From: Mesorhizobium sp. J428
GTDB lineage: Bacteria; Pseudomonadota; Alphaproteobacteria; Rhizobiales; Rhizobiaceae
Assembly: GCF_024699925.1 (NCBI RefSeq)
Contig: NZ_JAJOMX010000001.1
Span: forward strand, 682,001-746,000
DNA: 64,000 nucleotides
Direction of reading: 5' to 3'
Position 1 is the stretch's first letter. Each line of letters begins with the position of its first letter. Shown piece by piece: positions 24,234 through 33,282 of the stretch. The translations under genes were made by a program, and so were the position numbers. The notes under the pieces are model-generated. The model was not told the DNA's origin, did not search any database, and worked only from the letters and a program-made list of their open reading frames with translations.

Positions 24234-26565
24234 TCACTGCACGCCCTTGAGCGTGAAGGCCATGACGTAGTCGCCCTTGTCGGCCGAATAGGGCGCGCCG
24301 CCGACCGAGACGAGCACATACTGCTTGCCGGTCTTCGGCGAGACGTAGGTCATGGGCGTCGCGCTTGCACCGACCGGCAGCGGATACTTCCACAGCTCCG
24401 TGCCGTCCGCGGCGTCATAGGCGCGGATGTAGTAGTCCTGGTAGCCCGCGAAGAACACCAGGCCGCCGGCCGTCGCCGAGGTGCCGGCATAGGTCGGCAG
24501 GCCCATCGGCATCGGCAGCTTGGACTTGATGCCGAGCGGGCCAAGCTGTTCGGCCGTGCCGGCCGGGACCTGCCAGGCGATCTTGCGGGTGTTCATGTCC
24601 ACCGCCGTCACCGTGCCGAAGGGCGGGTTCACGCAGGGCACACCGAGCGGCGAGACCCACATCTCGGTCGCCATGCCGTAGGGCGTGCCGCGCTGCGGCG
24701 ACGGTCCATGACCCGTGTCGTCGGCGTGCACCTTCTTGGCGAAGGCGTCGTAGCCCTCGCGCGGCACCAGCGCGAAGATGCTCGGCGCCCGCACGTCGTT
24801 GAGGAAGACGCGGTTGTTCGGCACGTCGACCGAGACCGAACCCCAGTTCAGGCCGCCGATGTTGCCAGGCTGCGAGATGGCGTAGTTGAGGCCGATCGGC
24901 GTGAAGTCGCCCTCGTAGCGCAGCTGCTTGAAGGCGATGCGGCAGGCGAGCTGGTCGAACATGGTCAGCCCCCACATCTTCGCCTCGGTCAGGTGCTCGG
25001 CGCCGATCGTCGGCATGCCGACCGAATAGGGCTGCGTCGGGGAGAGATATTCCTCCGGCGCATGGCCCGTCTGCGGCACCGGCTTTTCCTCGACGTCGGC
25101 GAGCGGTTTGCCCGTCGTACGATCGAGCAGGAAGAGCTGGCCGCGTTTGGTGGTCTGCAGCACCGCCGCGGTCGTGCCGCCCTTGCCGTCGGGCAGATCG
25201 AGCAGGGCGGGCTGCGACGGCAGGTCGTAGTCCCAGATGTCGTGATGAACGGTCTGGAACTTCCAGCGCTCGCGGCCGGTGGTCACGTCGAGCGCCACCA
25301 GCGAGGCGTTGTATTCGTCCGCGAAGGGCGGACGGTTGCCGCCGAAATAATCCGGCGTGGTGTTGCCGAGCGGCGCGTAGATCAGGCCCAGCTTGTCGTC
25401 ATAGGCGGCCGTCGTCCACATATTGGGCGTGCCGCGCGTATAGGTCTGCCCCGCAGGCGGCAATCCGGTGATCGCAGGGTTGCCGAGATCCCAGGCCCAG
25501 TCGAGCTGGCCCGTCACGACGTTGAAGGCGCGGATGACGCCCGACGGCTCGCCGACCATCTGGTTGTCGACGACCCAGCCGCCGACGACGATCTTGTCGC
25601 GCGCGACCAGCGGGGCCGAGGTCTGGAAGTAGAAGCCGGGGATGACCTCGCCCATGTTCTCGCCCAGCGAGACGACGCCGTTGTTGCCGAAGGTCGGGCA
25701 GACCTGGCCCGACTTGGAATCGATGGCGAACAGGCGCGCATCGACCGTGGTCATGATCAGGCGCGTGTTGCAGAGCTGGCCCTGGACCTGCTGCTCGGCC
25801 GGCAGCTCATAATATCCGATGCCACGGCAGCGCTGCCAGAACGGCCCCTTCGCCTGCGGATCGAACTTCCAGCGCTCGGCGCCGGTGTCCGCGTCGAGCG
25901 CGATGATGACGTTGCTCGTGGTACACGAATAGACAGTATCGTCGATCTGAAGCGGCGTGTTCTGGTCGATGCCGATGTCGCCGCGTCCGCATGCGATAGG
26001 TCCACGCCAGTTCCAGATTGCCGACATTGCCGCGGTTGATCAGGTCGAACGGCGAATAGCGCAGCCCGGCCGTGGTGCGGCCGTAGGCCGTCCAGTTTGC
26101 AGGCGCGTTGTCGCCCTTCGCCGCGGTATAGGCGGCCATGTCGGCCGAGGGGCGCACCACGCCGTGCGGCACGAAGGCCAAGCCGAAGCCGATGACGAAC
26201 AGAACCGCCGCCAGCGCCGCACCTGCGCGGTAGAGGCCGGAGCGCGCCGTCGGCGCCGCGGAAGGCGTGAACAGCAGCGCAAACCCGGCGAGCGCGAGAG
26301 GCGCCATTACACGGGCGAACACGGGCCAGAATTCGGCGCCGGCTTCCCACAGCGCCCACGGAACCGTCAGCACCGCGACGGCCAGCACGAGCAAACCGCC
26401 GCTCGCCTTGCCGCGCCACAGCAGGATCGCCGCGACGAGATAGGCAATGCCGACGATGAGATAGTAGACCGAGCCGCCTAATCCGATCAGCCAGCCGCCT
26501 GCCGCCGCGAGGCCCAGCCCTATCAGGCCAAGCACCACGGCATAGAGTTTCGCAAGAGCTTTCAT
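24234..26565 (-). pseudogene. Membrane-bound PQQ-dependent dehydrogenase (glucose/quinate type), frameshifted
   Basis: Reading through one frameshift gives 776 residues, the normal size for membrane PQQ dehydrogenases. The N-terminal part (start 26565) has four to five membrane segments, then a periplasmic eight-bladed propeller with DADTGAERWKFDP, RGTPNMWTTAAYDD, VHHDIWDYDLPSQPAL and FFAGYQDYYIRAYD. The frame breaks near 25979-25986: the upstream frame reads AWTYRM and the downstream frame resumes at GDIGIDQNTPLQI, consistent with one extra base. It would oxidise a sugar or polyol and pass electrons to ubiquinone. Substrate is unclear. Sequencing error or true inactivation are both possible. 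Confidence 0.85.
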
Positions 26566-26817
26566 GCACCGTTCCTGTTGAGTAGCCGGCCGCACGGCCG
26601 ATATCTGACGGCGAAAACGGGAGGAAATCGCGCCATCGAACACGGAAACGCGCAGCGCCAAGGGCATCCGCTTGACCGGGCACCAGCGCACCGGTCATGA
26701 CGTGGGCTCATAGTCCTTTCGTCTGACTGCGACAATTGGTCCAGAGACCGAAACCTGTGCCGCCTGACCGGTTTCCGCGGGAGCGGCCGCGATGGCCGAT
26801 CCAGGAATGGCCGGGCT

Positions 26818-27891
26818 TCAGAAGGTCTGCCGCTTCGCTCTCGCCAACCCGTGCGCCACGAGCCGGTCGATGAGCGTCGGATAATCGACGCCGCTCGCGG
26901 CCATCGCCTTCGGATACATCGAAATGTTGGTGAAGCCGGGAATGGTGTTGAGCTCGTTGAGGCGGATGCCGAAATCCTCCGTGACGAAGAAGTCGACGCG
27001 CGCCATCGCATCGCAGCCCGTCGCCCTAAACGCCTGTGCCGCCAGATCTTTCAGCCGTTCCTCAACCTCCGCCGGAAGCTGAGCCGGAACGATGATCTTC
27101 GCCCCGTCTGCGTCGACATATTTAGCGTCGTAGCTGTAGAAGCCGTGGCTTTCCGCAGGCGCGATCTCGCCCGGCCGCGAGACGAACAGGCCGCCCTCGG
27201 GCGCTTCGAGCACGGCGAGCTCGATCTCCCGGCCCTTTATGAATTCTTCCACCAGGAGCTTGTCGTCATGGCGGAAGCCGAGATCCAGCGCTGCCGCGTA
27301 GCCCGCCTCGTCGGACACCTTGCTCACGCCGACTGAGGAACCGTGCCGGGCCGGCTTGACGAACACAGGCAGACCGAGCGCCGCCTTCACCTCGGCGAAG
27401 GACGGAGCCGAGTCCTCGATGACCGTCAGCGAACGTGCGACGGGCACGCCGGCCTGGAGCAGCAGCTGTTTGGCGATGTCCTTGTCGAGCGCGACCGCCG
27501 AGCCGAGGATGCCGCAGCCGACAAGCGGTACGCGCGCGGCCTGGGCCAGACCCTGCACCGATCCGTCTTCGCCGTTGAGGCCGTGCAGCACCGGAAAGAC
27601 GATATCGACCGGCGGAAGGTCGCGCGCAGCACCCGCATCGATCGCCAGCAACCGGCCCTGCCCGCCCGCGGTCAGGCAGAGCTCCGTGCCGCTGTCCGGC
27701 CTCGCCAGCGCCCCGTCCGAGAAGCTGCTCGCCAGCCACCGGCCCTCGCGCGTGATGTAGACGGGAACCGCGTCGTATTTCTCCGGATCGAGCGCGGCCA
27801 TGACGTTCGTCGCCGACATCACCGAAACCTCGTGCTCGGAAGAACGCCCGCCGAACAGGACGGCGATGCGGAGTCTGGCGGCGTTGGTCAT
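26818..27891 (-). CDS. ddl: D-alanine--D-alanine ligase
   Basis: ATP-grasp ligase of 357 residues that joins two D-alanines for peptidoglycan. It shows LFGGRSSEHEVSVMSA at the N-terminus (about residues 13-28), FPVLHGLNGEDGSVQGL, KPARHGSSVGVSKV, RVDFFVTE and LNELNTIPGFTNISMYP. The length and the N-terminal region fit the DdlA branch. It stands alone, not in the mraW-murG-ddlB cell-wall cluster, so it may be a second copy in the genome. About 250 bases before the PQQ dehydrogenase start contain no other gene. Confidence 0.95.
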   Translation of the reverse strand: MTNAARLRIAVLFGGRSSEHEVSVMSATNVMAALDPEKYDAVPVYITREGRWLASSFSDGALARPDSGTELCLTAGGQGRLLAIDAGAARDLPPVDIVFPVLHGLNGEDGSVQGLAQAARVPLVGCGILGSAVALDKDIAKQLLLQAGVPVARSLTVIEDSAPSFAEVKAALGLPVFVKPARHGSSVGVSKVSDEAGYAAALDLGFRHDDKLLVEEFIKGREIELAVLEAPEGGLFVSRPGEIAPAESHGFYSYDAKYVDADGAKIIVPAQLPAEVEERLKDLAAQAFRATGCDAMARVDFFVTEDFGIRLNELNTIPGFTNISMYPKAMAASGVDYPTLIDRLVAHGLARAKRQTF

Positions 27892-28078
27892 GAAGATGTC
27901 CCGGCAATTCTGATCGCCTCCCGCCTAGTCCCGATGCTGGGCTGATCGCAAGCGGAAAGCGGCGTCGCATGCCGCTGCCGTGCTGCTTCCTCCTCCCTTC
28001 CCCCTCGCCCGCTCTCCTGCCATAAATATCGAACGATCCGGCGTCTGCCGTTCCTGATTCTCGAACGACGGTGTGAAC

Positions 28079-28978
28079 ATGGACACCCTCACCCGCATGC
28101 GTGCCTTCATCGACGTGGTGGAGGCGGAAGGCTTTTCCGCCGCGGCGCGCAAGATCGGCCGCTCCAAGGCGCTGCTGTCGAAATATGTCCGTGAGCTGGA
28201 GGACGAACTCGGCGCGCTGCTGCTCAACCGCACTACGCGCCAGTTCTCGCTCACCGAGGCCGGCCACACATATTACAAGCGCGCTTCGGAGATCCTGCGC
28301 GAGATCGACAGCCTCGCCGATACGGTGCGCGATTCCTCCGGCGATGTGCGGGGCCGCATCAAGCTCACCGCGCCGCGCACCTTCGCCGACGCACCGATCG
28401 GCCAGTCGATGATCGATTTCGCCAAGGAGCATCCCGACATCGTGCTGGACATCCATCTCGACGACCGCTTCGTCGACCTCGTGGAGGAAGGCTACGACCT
28501 CGCCATCCGCATCACCCGGCTGGAGAGCTCCTCGCTGATCGCACGCAAGCTGTCGCCCTTCGGCATCAGGATCTGCGGCGCGCCGGAACTGATCGAGAAA
28601 TATGGTCGCCCGACGCGGCCGCAGGACCTGACGCGCATGCCCTGCGTGATCGACACCAACGGACGTTGGCTGTCGAACTGGCCCTTCGTCAACGAAGCGG
28701 GCGAGCCGATCACCGTGCCGGTGACCGGGAGGCTGGAGGTCAACAGCCCGCAATCGGTACGCGCCGCCGCTATCGCCGGGCTCGGCTTCGCCACCATGCC
28801 CGACTTTATCGCCCGCCCGGCGCTGGAGGACGGCACGCTGGTCTCCGTCCTCGATGAGTTCGTGCCGACCGGCGGCGGCATCTTCGCCGTCTATCCGCAC
28901 CGGCGCTACCTGCCGGCGAAGGTCAGGGTCTTCGTCGACTACCTTGCCCAGTGGTTCAAGAAATACGACGCCGCCTGA
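28079..28978 (+). CDS. LysR family transcriptional regulator
   Basis: A 299-residue LysR protein. The N-terminal helix-turn-helix is AEGFSAAARKIGRSKALLSKYV (about residues 15-36), and the effector domain (about 90-295) contains VRGRIKLTAPRTFADAPIG. The ATG at 28079 is chosen; a GTG 6 bases earlier is also in frame. It lies 62 bases before the DUF1007 and metal-exporter genes on the same strand, but LysR regulators usually control divergent genes, so a link to them is uncertain. Confidence 0.92.
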   Translation: MDTLTRMRAFIDVVEAEGFSAAARKIGRSKALLSKYVRELEDELGALLLNRTTRQFSLTEAGHTYYKRASEILREIDSLADTVRDSSGDVRGRIKLTAPRTFADAPIGQSMIDFAKEHPDIVLDIHLDDRFVDLVEEGYDLAIRITRLESSSLIARKLSPFGIRICGAPELIEKYGRPTRPQDLTRMPCVIDTNGRWLSNWPFVNEAGEPITVPVTGRLEVNSPQSVRAAAIAGLGFATMPDFIARPALEDGTLVSVLDEFVPTGGGIFAVYPHRRYLPAKVRVFVDYLAQWFKKYDAA

Positions 28979-29040
28979 TGTCCCAATTTTGCCCGCATTG
29001 GAAGGCATCTGTCGCGGCGCGCTCGGACACGAGGGGACGG

Positions 29041-29709
29041 ATGCCATTTCCCGAAAAGAAGCGATGGATCGTGGCGGCGGCCCTGTCGTCAGCCCTGCTG
29101 TGGTCTACGCCCGCCTGGGTTCATCCGCACGTCTTCGCCGAAGCCAGCCTCGAGGTGAAGCTCGACCCCTCGAGCAACGTCTCCGCGCTGCGCCATGTCT
29201 GGCGCTTCGACGACCTGTTCTCCTCGACCGTTCTGGTCGAGTTCGACACGAACAAGGACCTGAAGCTCGACGAGTCCGAGCTGGCGGAAGTGTCGAAGAC
29301 GATCTTCGAATCGCTCGCCGAATACAACTACTTCCAGCTCGTCGAGGCGGACGGCAAGGACGTCGCGATGAGCGCGCCCGACCAGCTGATCGCCACGCTG
29401 GAGGACAACCAACTCATCGTCCTGTTCGAATCCAAGCCGAAGACGCCGTTCCCGCTCTCCGGCAAGATCGATTTCGGCGTCTACGATCCGACCTTCTACA
29501 CCGCGATCGACTTCACCGAAGACGACAACATGAAGGTCGACGCGTTGCCCGCCTCCTGCAAGCGCCAGGTGATCCGTCCCGACCCGGACGAAGCGATCTC
29601 GCAGAACCAGGCGACGCTGACCGACGAGTTCTTCAACGATCCGGCGGGCACCGACATGAGCAAGATCTTCGCGACCAAGCTGGAGATCACCTGCCAGGCA
29701 CAGGGTTGA
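29041..29709 (+). CDS. DUF1007 family periplasmic protein
   Basis: A 222-residue secreted protein with a signal peptide (about residues 1-27, ending near TPAWVHPH). It shows the family landmarks HPHVFAEASLEV, WRFDDLFSS and YDPTFYTAIDF. DUF1007 genes nearly always sit next to NicO-type nickel/cobalt transporters and are thought to be accessory periplasmic metal proteins; here the transporter starts 5 bases later. The two Asp/Glu-rich stretches (about 75-90) and the HPH near the mature N-terminus could bind metal. Confidence 0.9.
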   Translation: MPFPEKKRWIVAAALSSALLWSTPAWVHPHVFAEASLEVKLDPSSNVSALRHVWRFDDLFSSTVLVEFDTNKDLKLDESELAEVSKTIFESLAEYNYFQLVEADGKDVAMSAPDQLIATLEDNQLIVLFESKPKTPFPLSGKIDFGVYDPTFYTAIDFTEDDNMKVDALPASCKRQVIRPDPDEAISQNQATLTDEFFNDPAGTDMSKIFATKLEITCQAQG

Positions 29710-29714
29710 ACGAC

Positions 29715-30842
29715 ATGCAGCACAAGACGGTTCGGATCGCGCTCGCAACCCTCGCGACGGTCTTTGCCCTGACCCATATCGCGGCGCACGCCCACGCGGC
29801 GAGCTCGCTCGGCATCGGCACCAACGAGGCCGTGCTGCCTTCCACCGGCTTCTTCTCCGGCGTGCTCAATTGGGTCAACGCCCAGCAGCAGGGCTTCTAC
29901 CGTCAGCTTACCGGCGCGATGAAGTCGATGCGCGACGGCGGCGGCGGCGCATGGCTGCTGGTCGGCCTCTCCTTCGCCTACGGCATCTTTCACGCCGCCG
30001 GCCCCGGCCACGGCAAGGCAGTCATCTCGTCCTACATGCTCGCCAATGAGGTGGCGCTGCGCCGCGGCGTCATGCTGTCCTTCGTCTCGGCCTTCCTCCA
30101 GGCCGCAACCGCGATCGTGGTCATGACGCTGGTCTATTTCCTGCTGCGCGGCACCAGCGTCTCGATGACCGACGCCACCTGGTTCCTCGAAGTGTCGAGC
30201 TACGTCTTGGTCACCCTCTTCGGCGCCTGGCTCCTGTGGAAGAAGGCCGGTGTGCGGCTGGTCTCGCGCCTGTCCGGCCACCCGGCCCACAGCCTCTCCG
30301 CGGCCGTCGCCCACTCTCATGCGCATTCGCATGCCGGGCATGGCCACAATCATGCACACGCGGCCGCGCATGCGCTCGCGCATGATCACCATGATCACGA
30401 TCATGATCATCACGGGCAGTCCCATGCGCACCACCACGACCACGCGCATCACGCCCATGGCCCGGGCGAGGTCTGCGAGACCTGCGGCCACAGCCATGCG
30501 CCCGACCCTGCACTTCTTTCGTCTGAGCGGTTCGACTGGCGCGCCGCCTGGGCCGCCGTCGCGTCGGTCGGCATCCGTCCCTGCTCCGGCGCGCTGATTG
30601 TGCTGACCTTCGCCTTCCTGAACGGCCTCTGGGTCGCCGGCATCGCCTCGGTGCTTGCCATGGCGCTCGGCACTGCCATCACCGTCTCGGCGCTGGCGAC
30701 GCTCGCGGTGACGGCGAAAAACGTCGCGGTGTCGATCGCCGGCGACGGTCGCATCGGCAACCGCATCCACGTCACGGTCGAGATCGCAGGCGCCGCCTTC
30801 GTCTTCCTGATCGGCCTGGCGCTGCTGATGGCGACGATATGA
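29715..30842 (+). CDS. Nickel/cobalt transporter, NicO/RcnA family
   Basis: A 375-residue integral membrane protein with a signal-like N-terminus and about six to seven segments. FHAAGPGHGKAVISSYMLA (about residues 94-112) and SVGIRPCSGALIVLTFA (about 288-304) are the two diagnostic motifs. Between the segments, about residues 200-260, lies a strongly His-rich cytoplasmic loop with many HDH, HSHAH and HHDH repeats plus CETCGHSH. This resembles RcnA-type exporters of Ni2+/Co2+. It overlaps nothing but follows the DUF1007 gene by 5 bases, so the two form an operon. Confidence 0.9.
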   Translation: MQHKTVRIALATLATVFALTHIAAHAHAASSLGIGTNEAVLPSTGFFSGVLNWVNAQQQGFYRQLTGAMKSMRDGGGGAWLLVGLSFAYGIFHAAGPGHGKAVISSYMLANEVALRRGVMLSFVSAFLQAATAIVVMTLVYFLLRGTSVSMTDATWFLEVSSYVLVTLFGAWLLWKKAGVRLVSRLSGHPAHSLSAAVAHSHAHSHAGHGHNHAHAAAHALAHDHHDHDHDHHGQSHAHHHDHAHHAHGPGEVCETCGHSHAPDPALLSSERFDWRAAWAAVASVGIRPCSGALIVLTFAFLNGLWVAGIASVLAMALGTAITVSALATLAVTAKNVAVSIAGDGRIGNRIHVTVEIAGAAFVFLIGLALLMATI

Positions 30843-30863
30843 ACGAGCAAACCGGCCCCTTGG

Positions 30864-31346
30864 TCAGGTGCAGTCGGTGGGCTCGATCGTGAATGAGATG
30901 ACTTCGCCGCGGAGCCGGTAGTTGTAGTCCGCGCCGTCGACCCTGCCGGCGGCGAATTCTGGTTTCCAATGCGCGCATAGATCGGACAGAAGGCCAGTCT
31001 TCATCGTTTCAGCGGTGACACCCGGAAGGCTGTCGTCCAATTCATAGTGATAGACATAGCGCCGACCGTCATAGTCGATCCGCACGATGGTCGTCACGTC
31101 GTCGCCCTTCTTCGGCAGATCAGCGTTGAGGCTGGCTGTGACGATGCGCGGAATGACAACCGACTTAGTAACCTGGGTGCTTGTGACAGCACCGACGACT
31201 GCAAGGACGGACGCCAGGTGGGGAATCCGCAGAACCTTCTGCAGTGCTCCCCCGATCAAGCCGCCAAGTCCTCCCAGGATCGCCCCCACGAGACCATGGA
31301 TCACCCAGTTGGGAAGATCGATCAGCCCAGCGAAGAGCCAGTCCAT
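30864..31346 (-). CDS. Unknown membrane protein
   Basis: A 160-residue protein I do not recognise. It has a hydrophobic N-terminal part (about residues 1-50) with two segments and a Gly-rich helix (AILGGLGGLIGGAL), then a beta-rich soluble domain with IVRIDYDGRRYVYHYELDD. The ATG overlaps the stop of the D-erythronate dehydrogenase gene by one base (TGATG), so it is translated with it. The product is likely an inner-membrane protein with a periplasmic domain. Function unknown. Confidence 0.7.
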   Translation of the reverse strand: MDWLFAGLIDLPNWVIHGLVGAILGGLGGLIGGALQKVLRIPHLASVLAVVGAVTSTQVTKSVVIPRIVTASLNADLPKKGDDVTTIVRIDYDGRRYVYHYELDDSLPGVTAETMKTGLLSDLCAHWKPEFAAGRVDGADYNYRLRGEVISFTIEPTDCT

Positions 31347-32308
31347 CAGGCGAGTTCCTCCTCGACATAGACCCTCACGATCTCGTCGAAGCTGGTCTCC
31401 GCCTCGAAGCCGAGTTCCCGCGCCCGCCGCGCCTCGAAGCGCGTAGGCCAGTTCTTGACGATCGACCACACGGCTTCGTCGGGCGCCTCGCGGATGAGGC
31501 TCACCACGTTCGAGCCCGCAACCCGCTCCAGCGCCTCGATCTGCTCGCCGACTGTCACGCCCACGCCCGGCATGTTGAGGTTGCGTCTTGGCCCGACGAG
31601 ATCGCCGTCGATGCCGGCTGCGCGGATCAGGAAGCCGACCGCCGAACGCGGGCTCGCATGCGTGTGCACCACGGAGCGCGGCACCGGCAGGATCGCCTCC
31701 TGCCCGTTGAGCGGCTCGCGGATGATGCCGGAGAAGAAGCCCGAGGCTGCCTTGTTGGGCTTGCCCGGCCGCACGCAGATGGTGGGCAGCCTGATGCCGA
31801 TGCCGTCCATGAAACCACGGCGCGTGTAGTCGGACAGAAGCGCCTCGCCGATCAGCTTTTGCGTGCCGTAGGAGGTCATCGGCGTCGGGTGGAACTCGTC
31901 CGGAATGACATCCGGGAACGGCGCTCCGAACACCGCGATCGAGGAGGTGAAGACGACGCGCGGCCGGTAGTCCGCCAGCCGGATCGCGTCGAACAGCATC
32001 CGCGTGCCGTCCAGGTTGACCCGGTAGCCGAGGTCGAAATTGGCTTCCGCCTCGCCCGACACCACGCCGGCGAGATGGAAGATGACGTCCGGCCGGCGCG
32101 AGACCAGCGTATCGACAGTGTCGGGGCTGGCGATGTCGCCGACGAAGACCGAAGTCTCTGCGTCAGGGATAGAAACGAGATCGGCCGCGACAATGTCGTG
32201 CAGGTCGAGCGCGGTGATCGGCCTGCCGGCGACCTCGCCGTCCCGGGCGAGCCGGGCGACCAGCTTGCGGCCGATCATGCCGGCCGCTCCCGTTACCAGG
32301 ATACGCAT
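31346..32308 (-). CDS. denD: D-erythronate dehydrogenase-like NAD-dependent epimerase/dehydratase
   Basis: Extended SDR of 320 residues with the NAD motif TGAAGMIGRKL (residues 6-16), FHLAGVVSGEAEANFDLGYRVN, and the catalytic YGTQK. The stretch LPTICVRPGKPNKAASGFFSGIIREPL is characteristic of the DenD group, which oxidises D-erythronate at carbon 2 in four-carbon sugar acid use. The partner genes denQ/otnK/otnC are not beside it. It is coupled by single-base overlaps to a small membrane protein gene upstream and an unknown gene downstream. Confidence 0.85.
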   Translation of the reverse strand: MRILVTGAAGMIGRKLVARLARDGEVAGRPITALDLHDIVAADLVSIPDAETSVFVGDIASPDTVDTLVSRRPDVIFHLAGVVSGEAEANFDLGYRVNLDGTRMLFDAIRLADYRPRVVFTSSIAVFGAPFPDVIPDEFHPTPMTSYGTQKLIGEALLSDYTRRGFMDGIGIRLPTICVRPGKPNKAASGFFSGIIREPLNGQEAILPVPRSVVHTHASPRSAVGFLIRAAGIDGDLVGPRRNLNMPGVGVTVGEQIEALERVAGSNVVSLIREAPDEAVWSIVKNWPTRFEARRARELGFEAETSFDEIVRVYVEEELA

Positions 32309-32511
32309 CAGCGCCCCCCACCCTGCGCACGGCCGCGCAGCCAGAACACCAGGAAGAAAGCGAGCACGAAGAGGACGGCGACGCCGCCCGCGGCCACCGG
32401 CGAACGCTCGCCGACGAAGAGCATGATCTTCGGCAGGTAGAAGGCGACGATGCCGAAGCCGAGCAGGATGACGAGGGCGGCGATCGCCGAATTGCGCGTG
32501 CGCGGGTCCAT
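32308..32511 (-). CDS. Small two-span membrane protein
   Basis: A 67-residue protein with two hydrophobic segments (about residues 8-30 and 38-58) and an Arg/Gly-rich tail. Both ends overlap neighbouring genes by one base (TGATG junctions), with the SDR upstream and denD downstream, so it is clearly a coding gene and not a chance frame. I recognise no family. Confidence 0.7.
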   Translation of the reverse strand: MDPRTRNSAIAALVILLGFGIVAFYLPKIMLFVGERSPVAAGGVAVLFVLAFFLVFWLRGRAQGGGR

Positions 32512-33269
32512 CAGAGCGTCCAGCCTCCGTCGATGGGAATGGCGGTTCCGGTGGTGAAGGCAGATTCGTCAGAAGCGAGATAGACAGCCAGCGCCGCGAT
32601 CTCCGAAGCTTCGCCGACCCGGCCCATCGGCTGGCGCGACACGAACATCTCCATCGCCTTGTCCTTGCCGCCGACCGATTTGCCGAGATCCTCCACCCGC
32701 CCTTCCCAGGACGGCGAGCGCACCGTGCCGGGGCAGATCGTGTTGCAGCGGATGCCCTGGCGGATGAAGTCGATCGCGACCGATTTGGTCAGGCCGATCA
32801 CCGCGGCCTTTGTCGTTCCGTAGGCGTAGCGGTTGGCCGCTCCCTTGATCGACGAAGCGCCGGACGACATGTTGACGATGGAACTCGACGTCCCGTTCGC
32901 CTTTGCCCGCGCCAGCATGCCTGGCAGGAAGGCACGGATCGTTCGATGCATGGATTTGACATTGAGGTCGAAAGAGAAATCCAGGTCCTTCTCGGACGTG
33001 TCGAGCGCGGTGCCGTGATGGACGAAGCCGGCGACATTGACGAGGATGTCGATCTCGCCGACCTTCGCCGCATAGGATTCGACCGCTTTCGTCGACAGGA
33101 TGTCGAGCTTCGCCTTCTTCGCCCGCGCCAGCCCGTCGAGCTTGTCACGCGCGATGTCGGAGGCGAAGACCGTCGCCCCTTCGGCGACGAACGCCTCGGC
33201 GATCGCGCGGCCGATCCCCTGCCCCGCCGCGGTGACGACCGCGATCTTTCCCTTCAGCCTGCCGGCCAT
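32511..33269 (-). CDS. SDR oxidoreductase, BDH2/DHRS6-like
   Basis: Classical SDR of 252 residues, start at the ATG 33269 (MAGRLKGK). It shows TAAGQGIGRAIAEAF, NVAGFVHHGTALD, the catalytic SSGASS and YAYGTTKAA, and the ending IPIDGGWTL. The pattern VNVAGFVHHGT with TTKAAVIGLTKSVA closely matches BDH2/DHRS6, the 3-hydroxybutyrate dehydrogenase type 2/4-oxo-proline reductase; bacterial relatives include 2-keto-3-deoxy-L-fuconate dehydrogenase. It is the first gene of a coupled four-gene operon that ends at 30864. Substrate cannot be settled from sequence; a sugar-acid role fits the denD neighbour. Confidence 0.88.
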   Translation of the reverse strand: MAGRLKGKIAVVTAAGQGIGRAIAEAFVAEGATVFASDIARDKLDGLARAKKAKLDILSTKAVESYAAKVGEIDILVNVAGFVHHGTALDTSEKDLDFSFDLNVKSMHRTIRAFLPGMLARAKANGTSSSIVNMSSGASSIKGAANRYAYGTTKAAVIGLTKSVAIDFIRQGIRCNTICPGTVRSPSWEGRVEDLGKSVGGKDKAMEMFVSRQPMGRVGEASEIAALAVYLASDESAFTTGTAIPIDGGWTL

Positions 33270-33282
33270 CGAGTTCCTCCCG

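Noticed and set aside
27266..29047. A 593-codon minus-strand frame across ddl, the LysR gene and the DUF1007 start
   Set aside because: It is antisense to recognised genes on the plus strand and out of frame with ddl; no domain is visible.
28854..29714. Upstream extension of the Ni/Co exporter frame
   Set aside because: It runs through the LysR end and the DUF1007 gene in another frame; the exporter starts at 29715 with a proper signal-like N-terminus.
30310..30460. CATGAT/CACGAT-rich tandem-like DNA that could be taken for a short repeat array
   Set aside because: It is the His/Asp-rich loop of the exporter; unit lengths are irregular and there are no spacers, so it is neither CRISPR nor a satellite.
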